Shown piece by piece: positions 35,738 to 44,647 of a stretch of 46,601 nt of DNA (its first letter is position 1; every line of letters begins with the position of its first letter). The stretch lies in the NCBI GenBank assembly GCA_964534995.1, contig CAZHSC010000022.1, forward strand, positions 1-46,601, written 5' to 3'. The stretch comes from JAJTFW01 sp964534995 (lineage in GTDB: Bacteria > Bacteroidota > Bacteroidia > AKYH767-A > OLB10). A model generated the notes under the pieces. That model did not search any database. It saw only the letters and a program-made list of their open reading frames with translations, and was not told the DNA's origin. A program made the position numbers and the translations under genes.

Positions 35738-35744
35738 TCGGTTG

Positions 35745-35829
35745 TACCCGGGACGGGAATCGAACCCGTACAGCTTTGAGGGCCACAGGATTTTAAGTCC
35801 TGCGTGTCTACCAATTCCACCACCCGGGC
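35745..35829 (-). tRNA. tRNA-Leu (anticodon TAA)
   Basis: The minus strand gives a class II tRNA: acceptor GCCCGGG/CCCGGGT (closing G-T pair), D arm GTGGAATTGGTAGAC, anticodon stem CAGGA/TCCTG around CTTAAAA with TAA as anticodon, a long variable arm, and a TTCGATT T loop. Discriminator A is as expected for leucine; CCA is not encoded, unlike in the nearby tRNA-Gly. Confidence 0.94.
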
Positions 35830-35863
35830 AGGGCTAGTACCTACATTTGTGGAATAAGCGGTG

Positions 35864-35871
35864 CAAAGGTA
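35864..35871 (-). promoter_or_regulatory. -7 box of tRNA-Leu
   Basis: The minus strand reads TACCTTTG about 35 bp before the tRNA 5' end, in the short gap after the metalloprotease gene. No clear -33 box is seen, and read-through from the protease gene is also possible. Confidence 0.4.
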
Positions 35872-35901
35872 ATAGAAATATTCCTTCTTTTTTTCTCTGC
35901 T

Positions 35902-38900
35902 CTATTTATGCTTGATAATGAATGGCCGTCTGAACCGGTTTCGCGTATCGCTGAGCGTCAGAAAATAAAGGCCATCGCCAAGGAAACTCGTATCAATGGT
36001 GATGTTGTGAATGGTTACTTCACCCCTGTTTTTCCAAACCTCCTGTCCAAGTGCATTATAAATCCGTAAGTCAGAAATACCCTGGTGGGGTCCGGTATGT
36101 ATCGTGATTTCACCCTGTGCAGGATTTGGAAATATGCTGATTTCCGTTCCACCCGGTTCATTATAGCCGGTGCATCCGCTGATGTATATGGAATCGCGCG
36201 CCATGCAGCCTGTACTATCCCGCACTTCAACCCAATATTGCCCCGGTCCGTTTATTACCAAACTGCTATTGATACTGCCATCCTGCCATAAATGCTGGTA
36301 ACCCGGAATACCCTGGAGTGTATAGGGATATCCGCTCCCACAAATAACTGTATCGTTGCCGAGTGATAGGGGAATATTTAATTCTGCCATGTTGATTTCA
36401 ATGGTGTCATAATAAATCTGGCAACCTCCGCTTACCCTTAACCAGTAGGTGCCTGGTCCAAAGGCCGTATAGGTGGGAGCCTGACTGCCATCTTGCCATA
36501 AGTAATGGGGGAAACTTGTATTGGGTTTTATTACATAGATGTTGCCGGCGCAAATGCTGGTGTCTTGCCCAATATCAACAATCGGTATTGAAAATCCCTG
36601 TGAGAAGGTGATAGTGTCGCTGGCGATACATCGGTTGGTGTCGGTTGCAACTACCCAGTATGTTCCGATGGTATTCACTCCGTAGCTGGTGAATGTGCTG
36701 CTACCGTCTTGCCATACAAATGATTGCCATTGATTACCGATAGATAGAAGCGCGAAACTGCATAGAATAGTATCCGGTCCGAAATCAATGGTTGCCGCAG
36801 TGATGGTCTCTGTAATAAAGGTATCTATAACGGCTCCGCAGTAACCAAAGTATTTCATAGTGAGTGTGTCGATGCTACCCGCGGCGGCCACCGTCAATGC
36901 AATAGTACTGTCAGTGATGTTGCTTACAATACCGGGTCCATGGTGTGTCCAAATGGTGGAGTCGCCCGGTAAAGCGTAGGCTACCTCAAATGTTTTTGTG
37001 GAGTTCACACAGATTTTCCGGGGTCCGGAAATCCTGGGGGTACTCAGTAGCTCGATGCCTTTAACAAAATTCGGCATAGCCCAGCCAAGCCATAACGGAT
37101 TTGGGTTGTTCAGATAATCTGTTGTATATCCGCAAGCTGTACCTGCCAGATTGGGTTGATCTATATAGTCGATAAAATACTGATCCCGCGATATCCATAT
37201 TCGCCCATCCGGTCCCAGTGTCATATTGGCGAATTGGGTGAATGTTGTCCAGGTAAATGGATCCAGTCGAATCTGTGACGCGATGATGTTGGCTGGGTTT
37301 CCCGCCGCCATATTGTATTGAAAGAGTTTTCCTTGTCGCAAGAGGCCAACGTACATCTTAGAATTGTCAGGGGAAAATTCGATGCCATAGGGAGTTTCAT
37401 TTACAGTTGAGCTGTAGGTGATGTCGAATGAATTTGAAGCGACTCCGGTTGATTTATTGAAGTCTGCTACCCGCACCCGGTTGGAAAGCGCAGTCGAGTT
37501 TATGCAATAAGCAACCTTTAATCCGTCATTGGAGAATTTTATTTCACCAATACCGCCGCCATTTCCGCCATTGGCAAAGGGAGAAATCACAGGGACGCTT
37601 GCAAGGCCTGTGGCGCTGAGAAGATAGGAGTAGATGGTGTCTCCGTCAAACGAAGCGGCAGAGATCCAGATATCAGTGCCGTTACCGTGATAGGTACCAC
37701 CTACATGTTCATTGATTTTACTGCGTACGGCTATGTTTTTTTGTCCGGGTATAACATCACCCAAACCACCATTTAAGGTTAAGTCAATAACACTGTATTT
37801 TAAACCGCCGTTGTATTGGTTTTCTCCGCAATCTGCTGTGAAAAGATAAAAGAGGGTATTCGATCCTGGCTTTGGTGCAAGCAGGCAACCCTGAGTGGAA
37901 GAGTAGCATCCGGCAAGACCACTTCCGTTGGGCATGGGCTGGTGGTTTCGGTTCCACACAGTTAAACCGTCTGTATAAAGCAATAGGTTACCATCACGAT
38001 CCGAAATGGAAGAAGTGCATTCATCACCTACACTCTGACCGGGTACCGCACTGTAACCGGTCTGGGGAAGTGAAGTGCCGGAAAAATGTAATGAAAAGTT
38101 GGGTAAATACCAGTTCTCTAACATCCCCGCATCTCCGCAATCGCCGATTTTAAAATATAGGACCTCGGAGGTGTCACTGCATTGATTGCTGCTGCAAATA
38201 TTGTAAATGTAATGGCTTCCGGGTGTGTTAAAGGTCTGTATATAGTTTTGGATGGTGCCCTGGTTAATGCCATCCAGTACCCATTGCGTTGAAATGGAAT
38301 TTGTACTGGCATCATTAAAACTTAGAGTGCTCCCGATCAGATACGGGCCGCTGGCCGGAGATACAACAAAAAAGGCCTGTGCATCACATAGTACTTCCAC
38401 TGTTTTTGTAATGCTCTCTTCACAAGTGGAGTCGCTGCTGTTGACGGTTAATGTAATGGCATAATGTCCGGGACTGTTAAAAATATGTGAGGTGTTGGCA
38501 GCGGTGGAAATAAGCTGGTTATTGACATACCATTCATAGGTTATTGCTCCGGCAGATGCATCCGAGAAACTGATACTCCCGCCGATTACAACCACTGAAT
38601 TGTTCATGTTAAAATCAGCAATGATTGGGTTTTGGCAAGCCGGTTGACAGGAAACCGATTGCAGTAAACTGGAGCGAACTCCAGTCGCAGCGGCATACAT
38701 CCTGTCGCTTTGCCCCGCTGTAAATAGCACCTGGCAACTGTTGATACCGTAATCCATGTAATTTTCGATGAGGTCATCCTGATCTCCCAATCCGCCCGCA
38801 GTTACAGGCCTGAAAGGATTGTTCACGCTCAGGTCATCATCGTCACTGTTGCAGGTGTTGGTTGTTAAAGGACATCCCACAGCGGCAGTACTCTGGTCGG

Positions 38901-39672
38901 GTGGCGTATCACATACCCTGTCTCCCTCTGTCAGACAATTATTGTTAGTGCAGGCTCCCTCAAATGTATGATAGAGGCCGAGGTAATGCCCGGCTTCATG
39001 AATGAGGACTTTCGTAGCGTCCGGATTATTTCCGAAATAGGCGGCTTCATTGACAATTCCGTCTTCCGGGTTACCATGCGATGCAGGCAGATATGCGTAT
39101 CCTGCGATACCACTGCCCCCGGAAAGCGAGGTGATGGAATTGACAACCCAGATATTTAAATAGTGCAGGGGATTCCAGCGGACAAGATTTTTCAAAGTGT
39201 CATCATCATTTTCGGATATCATATCCGTGAGTGGAGAGACAACCCTGTTGATGCCAGTGGTGTAATTGCCGTTTTCATCACGCGAAGCCAGGCAAAACTG
39301 AAGGTTTGTGTTAACCCCTGCAGTCGATTGAAAGGTACCGGAATTTGAAAATGCCTCATTGAGATATTGTATGGCAGCATGCACCTGTGCATCTGAAATG
39401 TTCTCCGGACCGTTGTTGTGAATGATATGTACTACAACAGGTATTGTCTGAGTGGTATTATTTTGACGGTAAACTGAGTTCTGAAGGTTGTGCTGATACA
39501 GATAATCATTCATTTCCCGCATCCGGTTTCGGTAATCGGGATCGCGGTTCAGTTTCGTGTGGCGCTGCTCGTCGCTGGAACAACCGGGTGCCGGATGCGT
39601 GGATTTTTGTGGGACCTGTGCCCGGATGAGACTGCTGACCAGGAGCAGCAGGATGAAGATGTTTTTTTTCAT
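35902..39672 (-). CDS. Secreted M43-type zinc metalloprotease with PKD-like, propeller-like and T9SS sorting domains
   Basis: A 1256-aa mosaic exoprotein. Signal peptide about 1-18. The M43 (pappalysin-type) catalytic domain at about 70-345 has HEAGHYLGLYH (near 226, matching HExxHxxGxxH) and the Met-turn NYMDY near 304. A PKD-like domain (about 350-430) and a second similar one follow. About 520-870 is an Asn/Gly-rich, propeller-like repeat region (ISDRDGNLLLYTDGLTVWN, IKFSNDGLKVAYC, IEFSPDNSKMYVG). Three Ig-like repeats each contain LWQDGS/VWQDGS and YWV or YWL (about 965-1165). The last 80 residues (ISIFPNPAQGEITIHTG, LGDGLYFLTL) are a type A T9SS sorting domain. Function: degradation of extracellular protein, substrate unknown. 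Confidence 0.92.
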   Translation of the reverse strand: MKKNIFILLLLVSSLIRAQVPQKSTHPAPGCSSDEQRHTKLNRDPDYRNRMREMNDYLYQHNLQNSVYRQNNTTQTIPVVVHIIHNNGPENISDAQVHAAIQYLNEAFSNSGTFQSTAGVNTNLQFCLASRDENGNYTTGINRVVSPLTDMISENDDDTLKNLVRWNPLHYLNIWVVNSITSLSGGSGIAGYAYLPASHGNPEDGIVNEAAYFGNNPDATKVLIHEAGHYLGLYHTFEGACTNNNCLTEGDRVCDTPPDQSTAAVGCPLTTNTCNSDDDDLSVNNPFRPVTAGGLGDQDDLIENYMDYGINSCQVLFTAGQSDRMYAAATGVRSSLLQSVSCQPACQNPIIADFNMNNSVVVIGGSISFSDASAGAITYEWYVNNQLISTAANTSHIFNSPGHYAITLTVNSSDSTCEESITKTVEVLCDAQAFFVVSPASGPYLIGSTLSFNDASTNSISTQWVLDGINQGTIQNYIQTFNTPGSHYIYNICSSNQCSDTSEVLYFKIGDCGDAGMLENWYLPNFSLHFSGTSLPQTGYSAVPGQSVGDECTSSISDRDGNLLLYTDGLTVWNRNHQPMPNGSGLAGCYSSTQGCLLAPKPGSNTLFYLFTADCGENQYNGGLKYSVIDLTLNGGLGDVIPGQKNIAVRSKINEHVGGTYHGNGTDIWISAASFDGDTIYSYLLSATGLASVPVISPFANGGNGGGIGEIKFSNDGLKVAYCINSTALSNRVRVADFNKSTGVASNSFDITYSSTVNETPYGIEFSPDNSKMYVGLLRQGKLFQYNMAAGNPANIIASQIRLDPFTWTTFTQFANMTLGPDGRIWISRDQYFIDYIDQPNLAGTACGYTTDYLNNPNPLWLGWAMPNFVKGIELLSTPRISGPRKICVNSTKTFEVAYALPGDSTIWTHHGPGIVSNITDSTIALTVAAAGSIDTLTMKYFGYCGAVIDTFITETITAATIDFGPDTILCSFALLSIGNQWQSFVWQDGSSTFTSYGVNTIGTYWVVATDTNRCIASDTITFSQGFSIPIVDIGQDTSICAGNIYVIKPNTSFPHYLWQDGSQAPTYTAFGPGTYWLRVSGGCQIYYDTIEINMAELNIPLSLGNDTVICGSGYPYTLQGIPGYQHLWQDGSINSSLVINGPGQYWVEVRDSTGCMARDSIYISGCTGYNEPGGTEISIFPNPAQGEITIHTGPHQGISDLRIYNALGQEVWKNRGEVTIHNITIDTSFLGDGLYFLTLSDTRNRFRRPFIIKHK

Positions 39673-39817
39673 TAGGGATGGATAAATTGCGTGGTTAATA
39701 GACTGTTAAGATAAATATTATCGGAGAATCGGACAGGATTCATGCTGATTTATTTTAAAATATTGTTTTTGGAGGGTTTTCCCGTTGAAAAATTCAACAA
39801 GATAATGTCGCCCTTCT

Positions 39818-39825
39818 TACCTTTG
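39818..39825 (+). promoter_or_regulatory. -7 box of the DUF454 gene
   Basis: TACCTTTG lies 35 bp before the ATG at 39860. The predicted transcription start (about 39832) favours this ATG over the upstream TTG at 39839. No -33 box at standard spacing is clear. Confidence 0.45.
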
Positions 39826-39859
39826 CAGTGCAGCATGATTGCAGCGTTTGGCCATAATA

Positions 39860-40354
39860 ATGTTAGATAAAATCAAGCTCCCTAAACCTGTCTGGATAGT
39901 TTTCGGGTTTTTCTTTGCCGGAATTGGAATTGCAGGAATTATACTTCCTATGATGCCCGGACTGGTCTTTTTTATTATGGCTTCGTTTTGTTTTGCAAAA
40001 AGTTCCCCCCGTTTTCTGAAGATGATCCTTTCGCACCCTGTTATTGGTCCTCAGATTATGGACTGGAAAAGAGGGAAGGGAATGAGGATGAAAACAAAAA
40101 TTCTGGCCATAACACTCGTTACGCTGAGTTTGACCTTTAGTATTTTGTTTACCGTCCGGCTGGTATGGGTAAAATGGATTATTGCTGTTTCCATGTTGGG
40201 TATCAATGCCTATATTTTGTCTGTTAAAACCCGGAAGCCTCAACCTTATATCCTGCCGCTGATAAATACAACCGAATATGACTCCCTCCACTCCACTGAA
40301 AGTATTGAAAAAATTCACAACACCGCTGAGATCACTCCTCCGCGGCGGAAATGA
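39860..40354 (+). CDS. DUF454 (YbaN-family) inner-membrane protein
   Basis: From the ATG at 39860 the protein is 164 aa. The family signature is clear: ILPMMPGLVFFIMASFCFAKSSPRFLKMIL at about 33-62, with IGPQIMDWKRGKGM after it, and two further membrane segments (ILAITLVTLSLTFSILF and WIIAVSMLGINAYIL). YbaN proteins are small membrane proteins of unknown function. The C-terminal 35 residues after about 130 exceed the usual family length and overlap the start of the next gene by 77 bp, so the stop region or the neighbour's start may be misjudged. It is likely co-transcribed with the YD-repeat-like gene. Confidence 0.85.
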   Translation: MLDKIKLPKPVWIVFGFFFAGIGIAGIILPMMPGLVFFIMASFCFAKSSPRFLKMILSHPVIGPQIMDWKRGKGMRMKTKILAITLVTLSLTFSILFTVRLVWVKWIIAVSMLGINAYILSVKTRKPQPYILPLINTTEYDSLHSTESIEKIHNTAEITPPRRK

Positions 40355-40976
40355 TAACGGTACAGAGCAAGAGGTGCTGATGCTGCTTGCAGAATATGAT
40401 AAAAAGAACCTGTTGATCAGCGAAAATAAGTTTGATCTGAGCGGTGAATTGGAGGAACTGCACAGGTACCGTTATAATGACCATGGACACTTACTGGAAC
40501 ATACACTGGAAATACCTGCCGATGGAATAAGTGAAAAATTTGTGACCAGCCGGAATGCCGATGGATATCCCATTGAAGTAATTAAGTACTATGGGGATGA
40601 CCCCGGAGAAAGAACATTATATGAGTATGGTACACATTCCATGCCCGTTAGGATGACGCGCTTTGACGCGGACGGTGAATTCGAAGCAGAAGAATTGATG
40701 GAGTACAATGATCAGTCGCATTTAATTCGCAGGAAAATTATTTCTCCCGTTGAAGGGGACAAGGAGTATCGTTTCTGCTATGATGAAAAGGGGAATATTA
40801 CTTCTGAGGAGGAATATGATAAGGAAGGTAAGCTCCTTGCCCGGATGAAGATTGATTACGATGTGGAAGGTAAGGAAACCATGGTCTCAAAATACACAGG
40901 GGAAGGTAAATTGGTTTCGCAACAGGGATCGGAGTACGATGAAGCAGGCCGGATATGCAGGCGGATTTCAAAGTGA
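40278..40976 (+). CDS. YD-repeat-like protein, ended early by an in-frame TGA
   Basis: 232 codons precede a TGA at 40974-40976. No signal peptide is evident. The protein contains repeated short units of the type YDEKGN, YDKEGK, YDVEGK, YDEAGR spaced irregularly by about 11-25 residues, resembling YD/RHS-like or similar beta-hairpin repeats. The same frame continues after the TGA for 70 codons with more of the same repeats, so the natural protein was probably about 303 aa. The ATG at 40278 overlaps the DUF454 gene by 77 bp; an internal ATG at 40380 would avoid this and still keep all repeats. No catalytic motif is seen; function unknown. Confidence 0.65.
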   Translation: MTPSTPLKVLKKFTTPLRSLLRGGNDNGTEQEVLMLLAEYDKKNLLISENKFDLSGELEELHRYRYNDHGHLLEHTLEIPADGISEKFVTSRNADGYPIEVIKYYGDDPGERTLYEYGTHSMPVRMTRFDADGEFEAEELMEYNDQSHLIRRKIISPVEGDKEYRFCYDEKGNITSEEEYDKEGKLLARMKIDYDVEGKETMVSKYTGEGKLVSQQGSEYDEAGRICRRISK

Positions 40977-41189
40977 TTTTATACCCGTATAACGGAATAT
41001 GTTTACGACGAGCAGGGCAGGACTATTGAGGAAGCTTTGTCTGATGGTAATGGATTCGTGATCAGCAGAAACAGAATGGCCTATAATGAAGAGGGCCGTT
41101 TGCTGGAAGAGGTAATTTATGAAACAGACCTGACCCGGGCCGGCAGGGATACCCACCTTTCCAACAGGTATGAATATGAATATTTTTAA
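40977..41189 (+). pseudogene. Same-frame continuation of the YD-repeat-like gene after the TGA
   Basis: Reading on from 40977 in the frame of the preceding gene gives 70 codons ending at TAA (41187-41189). They include YVYDEQGRTIEE and MAYNEEGRLLEEV, the same YD-type units as upstream. A random downstream stretch would not keep the frame and the repeat type. So this is either a true nonsense mutation, a base error in the assembly, or rarely read-through. It has no convincing start of its own (only an in-repeat ATG near 41075). Confidence 0.7.
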
Positions 41190-41237
41190 TTGATGAACAT
41201 TTGTAAACCCGGTTTGTTATTGTAAAAAGTCCTGAAA

Positions 41238-43160
41238 ATGCCATATAAAGACCTGCAACATTTTATCAAAACCCTTGAAGAGTCCGGTGAATTATTGCGT
41301 ATACGTGAATATGTCAGCCCCCGATTGGAAATTGCTGAAATTACCGACCGTGTGTCCAAGAATTATGGTCCGGCCTTGTTATTTGAGAATACAGGATACG
41401 ATTTCCCGGTGCTTATCAATTCTATGGGTACCGAAAAACGCATGGCCATGGCACTCGGTGTGGAGAAGCTGGATGATGTGGCAGCACAGATTGAGCACTT
41501 GTTTAAAACGATAACAGGTCCAAAGAATTCCTTCTTTGATAAATTGATGATGCTTCCACAGCTTGGCGAAATTGCTTCCTGGATGCCGAAGGAAGTGAAT
41601 GGCAGGGGTGCCTGCCAGGAAGTGGTGATGGAGAAGCCCGACATCACCAGACTTCCGGTACTTACCTGCTGGCCCGAGGACGGTGGCCCCTTTGTAACTT
41701 TGCCGGTAATTCAAACCCGCGATCCGCATACCGGCATCCGTAACGTAGGGTTATACCGGATGCAGGTGTTTGAACCTGCTATGACCGGCATGCACTGGCA
41801 TCGGCATAAAGTATCGGCACGTCATTTTAATGAGTATAAAAAGCTGAACCGGCGTATGCCCGTTGCCGTTACCATAGGTGGCGACCCTGCATATACTTAT
41901 GCTGCCACTGCACCCCTGCCTGATGGCGTAGATGAATTCATGCTGGCCGGATTCCTGCGGAAAAAGAGAGTGGATCTGGTAAAATGTCTTACCATTGATA
42001 TGCATGTACCAGCTGATGCTGATTTTGTGATCGAAGGTTATGTGGATCCTTCCGAAGATTTTATTCTGGAGGGGCCTTTTGGCGATCATACCGGATATTA
42101 TTCGCTGGCGGATTATTACCCCCGTTTTCATATCACCGCAATTACGCACCGGAAAAATCCCGTTTATCTTTGCACAATTGTGGGCATTCCCCCACAGGAA
42201 GACGCGTGGATTGGCAAAGCCACCGAAAGGATTTTTCTGGCCCCCATTAAAATGACCATGGTTCCTGAAATCGTGGATATGGTGTTACCGGTAGAAGGGG
42301 TTTTTCATAACCTCGTTGTGGTTAAAATTAAAAAGGATTATCCCGGCCAGGCTTTAAAAGTGATGAACTCCCTGTGGGGCGCCGGTCAGATGATGTTTAC
42401 CAAAATGATGATTGTTGTTGACGGGGATGTAAACATTCATGATCAGAAAGCCCTTGCCAGATATGTCTCGGACAACGTGGATCCACTGCGTGACATCACA
42501 TTTTCACAAGGGCCGGCTGATGTGCTCGACCACAGTTGCTCAAAGATGGCTTTTGGTGGAAAAATGGGCATTGACGCAACGGCAAAAATGGAAGAGGAAA
42601 TAGAACCCAATACGCCCTCCGACAAAGTAAACCGGGAGCTTTTACTTCGCGCTGAATCTGATATCAGGACCTGCTTGGAATCATTTCCGGATGTACTGGA
42701 TTTTAATGTTTCCTTGCTGAAGTTTTCCGTACCCATTGTATTTATAGCCTTGAAAAAGGACAGAAAAGATCATGTGAAAGAGGTGGCGGGAAAATTGCTG
42801 GCATTAAAAGCTTTTCATCCTGTCAAAGTGCTGATATTTCTTGAACATACCCTCGATGTACAGGATGTTGCCGATGCTGTCTGGCGTTTCTCCAATAATT
42901 TCGATCCAAAGCGTGATCACCTGCTTTTTAAATCATCTGCTCCCGGCGAAGTGAATCACATCGTTTTTGATGGTACCCGGAAAATGAAAGAATTTGACGG
43001 TTTTGAGCGGGATTGGCCCAATATCCTTGCTTCCGATGACACTACCATTGCCCGTGTGGACAGTATCTGGTCAAAGCTTGGTCTGGGGGATTTTATTCCT
43101 TCTCCCTCCAGAAAGTACAGCCGTCAGTTGTACAAAGGCGGTGCTGTAGCGGAAGCATAA
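41238..43160 (+). CDS. UbiD-family decarboxylase (menaquinone/aromatic acid type)
   Basis: A 640-aa UbiD-family enzyme, which uses prenylated FMN to decarboxylate an aromatic or polyprenyl-aromatic acid. N-terminal FIKTLEESGELLRI matches the family start. The conserved segments AVTIGGDPAYTYAATAPLPDGVDEF, FVIEGYVDPSEDFILEGPFGDHTGYYS (with active-site Glu and Asp) and TIVGIPPQEDAWIGKA are present, as is GQALKVMNSLWGAGQMMFTK. Extra C-terminal sequence is typical of the longer Bacteroidota members thought to act in menaquinone synthesis. Start at 41238 is preceded by about 49 bp after the interrupted gene. No ubiX gene is in the window, so its cofactor supplier is elsewhere. Confidence 0.92.
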   Translation: MPYKDLQHFIKTLEESGELLRIREYVSPRLEIAEITDRVSKNYGPALLFENTGYDFPVLINSMGTEKRMAMALGVEKLDDVAAQIEHLFKTITGPKNSFFDKLMMLPQLGEIASWMPKEVNGRGACQEVVMEKPDITRLPVLTCWPEDGGPFVTLPVIQTRDPHTGIRNVGLYRMQVFEPAMTGMHWHRHKVSARHFNEYKKLNRRMPVAVTIGGDPAYTYAATAPLPDGVDEFMLAGFLRKKRVDLVKCLTIDMHVPADADFVIEGYVDPSEDFILEGPFGDHTGYYSLADYYPRFHITAITHRKNPVYLCTIVGIPPQEDAWIGKATERIFLAPIKMTMVPEIVDMVLPVEGVFHNLVVVKIKKDYPGQALKVMNSLWGAGQMMFTKMMIVVDGDVNIHDQKALARYVSDNVDPLRDITFSQGPADVLDHSCSKMAFGGKMGIDATAKMEEEIEPNTPSDKVNRELLLRAESDIRTCLESFPDVLDFNVSLLKFSVPIVFIALKKDRKDHVKEVAGKLLALKAFHPVKVLIFLEHTLDVQDVADAVWRFSNNFDPKRDHLLFKSSAPGEVNHIVFDGTRKMKEFDGFERDWPNILASDDTTIARVDSIWSKLGLGDFIPSPSRKYSRQLYKGGAVAEA

Positions 43161-43277
43161 CCGACAACAAGACGGAGCGGTAAACCGCGCATTTTAATGT
43201 AAGTTTACTCAGTTTTTATCCGGTTTAAAATTGTCTTTTGTAAGGTCTTTGCATATATCAGGGATTTTTGCCTTTTC

Positions 43278-44165
43278 ATGTACACGAAATTTGTTTTCGT
43301 GAGATATAATCTTTTCCTTCTCCTGAGTGCAGTGCTTTGCTTAACTTCCTGTAAGAAGGAACCGGAGGTTATTACGGGCAATGTAGCAGCATCCGACCCT
43401 ACCGTTTCATTGGTGCAGATCAGGCAATATATACAGAAGGTATATCTCGCCATTACAGGAGCCGTTCCTTCCGATTCGGCAATGGATGCCGGGATTACGC
43501 TATTGTCCGGTAACAATTGTTCTGTAAACGACCGGACGGATTTGTTGAACAGATTGTTTGCGGACGCCAGCTATAAAAACAGTCAATACCAGCTTAAAAA
43601 TGATGTGTTGCTGGAAGGTATTACACAGGCTGAAATAAACAGTATTATTGATGCATTGGAGGATGATTTGAACAGCTCCTCCGGAATTATTGATTCAGCG
43701 ATCCTGAATCAGAAAATTTTCAACATGGAACAGTTGCGTTCTGCTAAGCAGGAATATACCGACGGATTGATTAATCTGGTTGAAGTGCAGCGGCGAATGG
43801 TGGCTTCGGAAGCTTTTACCTATGCCAATGGTTATGGTGATGCGTGGATTGAAGCAGTATTCAGCTTTTTTCTGTTTCGCCTGCCAACCCTTGACGAAAT
43901 GGACCAGGCCGGCACCATGATCGAAGGATTTCCGGCTTATTTGTTCCTGCAGACCGGAACCTCAAAAAATGATTTCATCGAAATATTTTTTACATCCCGT
44001 CCCTTTCTGGAAGGGCAGGTGAGGGCCATCTTCAGAGAGCACCTTTACCGCGAACCGGATACTTCAGAACTTCTATATTATACCAATCAATTTGCAAATA
44101 ATAAGGATCATAAAATACTAATGCGTCAAATATTCTTAACGGATGAATTCCTGCGTGGTCAATAA
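43278..44165 (+). CDS. Lipoprotein of unknown function, DUF1549/DUF4214-like motifs
   Basis: A 295-aa lipoprotein; the signal segment ends in a TSC lipobox (LCLTSC, Cys near residue 25). A segment starting VYLAITGAVPSDSAMDAG and continuing with RTDLLNRLFADASYKNSQY resembles the start of DUF1549 in planctomycete-type proteins (V-D-L-T-G-x-P-P and R-L-L-A-S-P-x-Y). Near the end, REHLYREPDTSELLYYTNQF and FLTDEFLRG resemble DUF4214-like ends, and similar ones occur in the next gene. It starts a four-gene operon with a 23-bp overlap into the next gene. Lipid anchoring in the outer or inner membrane cannot be told; function unknown. Confidence 0.7.
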   Translation: MYTKFVFVRYNLFLLLSAVLCLTSCKKEPEVITGNVAASDPTVSLVQIRQYIQKVYLAITGAVPSDSAMDAGITLLSGNNCSVNDRTDLLNRLFADASYKNSQYQLKNDVLLEGITQAEINSIIDALEDDLNSSSGIIDSAILNQKIFNMEQLRSAKQEYTDGLINLVEVQRRMVASEAFTYANGYGDAWIEAVFSFFLFRLPTLDEMDQAGTMIEGFPAYLFLQTGTSKNDFIEIFFTSRPFLEGQVRAIFREHLYREPDTSELLYYTNQFANNKDHKILMRQIFLTDEFLRGQ

Positions 44166-44643
44166 GGTAAAATACTTTGGGCTGTTGCTGCTTACCGGAG
44201 CGTTTACTTCCTGTATGGAACCCGATCCGGTGTATGAAGTGGAACCGGTGATGGTGCAAATGCAGGGTGGGCAAAAGAAAGCCGTAAAATCAGACCGGCA
44301 ATTTGTTTCAGGTGCTTTTGCCGATGTGATGAAAAAACAGATCACAACATCCGAACTGGAAGAGGCAATTTATTGTTACGATGCTTCGGGTGACAAGGAA
44401 TTGGTCAGGGATATGATTATCCGCGATCTCCTCAAAAGAACAGCGGCTGTAATACCTTCAAAGAATGACATGCGCTCCGCGCCGGATGTGTTTGTAAAGG
44501 ATACCTACCGCAGATTTTATAAGCGCGACCCCTCTGACCTGGAAAGATGGACCGTTGAAAATCAGATTGTGCAGGATACTGCCATCAGTCCTGTAATGGT
44601 GTATTACGTGTTTATGAGTGCCGAAGAATATAAATACTACTAA
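44143..44643 (+). CDS. Small lipoprotein of unknown function, paralogous C-terminal module
   Basis: A 166-aa lipoprotein with a lipobox ending FTSC (Cys near residue 24). The start at 44143 overlaps the previous gene by 23 bp; a GTG at 44155 is an alternative. The mature N-terminus is acidic. The last 50 residues, DTYRRFYKRDPSDLERWTVE and YYVFMSAEEYKYY, follow the same pattern as the end of the previous protein (FREHLYREPDTSELLYYTNQ, IFLTDEFLRGQ). The two may therefore share a domain or be pieces of one ancestral, longer gene. DUF1501 starts 4 bp after its stop. No function can be assigned. Confidence 0.68.
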   Translation: MNSCVVNKVKYFGLLLLTGAFTSCMEPDPVYEVEPVMVQMQGGQKKAVKSDRQFVSGAFADVMKKQITTSELEEAIYCYDASGDKELVRDMIIRDLLKRTAAVIPSKNDMRSAPDVFVKDTYRRFYKRDPSDLERWTVENQIVQDTAISPVMVYYVFMSAEEYKYY

Positions 44644-44647
44644 TAGT

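Larger units (their letters stand above)
34575..35744. other. Gene-poor region between the two tRNA genes
   Basis: No open frame here is convincing; the longest plus-strand one (34717-34995, 92 aa) has no recognisable domain, signal peptide, promoter box or plausible neighbour. The region holds the 106-bp tandem repeats and the 100-N gap; the segment 35035-35142 shows nothing I can interpret. It may mark a site of past insertion or rearrangement between two tRNA genes, but I see no integrase or attachment-site repeat. Confidence 0.5.

Noticed and set aside
35635..35823. Frame reading MVELVDTQDLKSCGPQSCTG across tRNA-Leu
   Set aside because: Another familiar spurious translation of a tRNA-Leu gene; it lies on the tRNA coding region.
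40974..40976. TGA read as tryptophan or selenocysteine (recoding)
   Set aside because: TGA is the stop of other genes here (der, for example), and no SECIS-like structure or selenoprotein family is evident.
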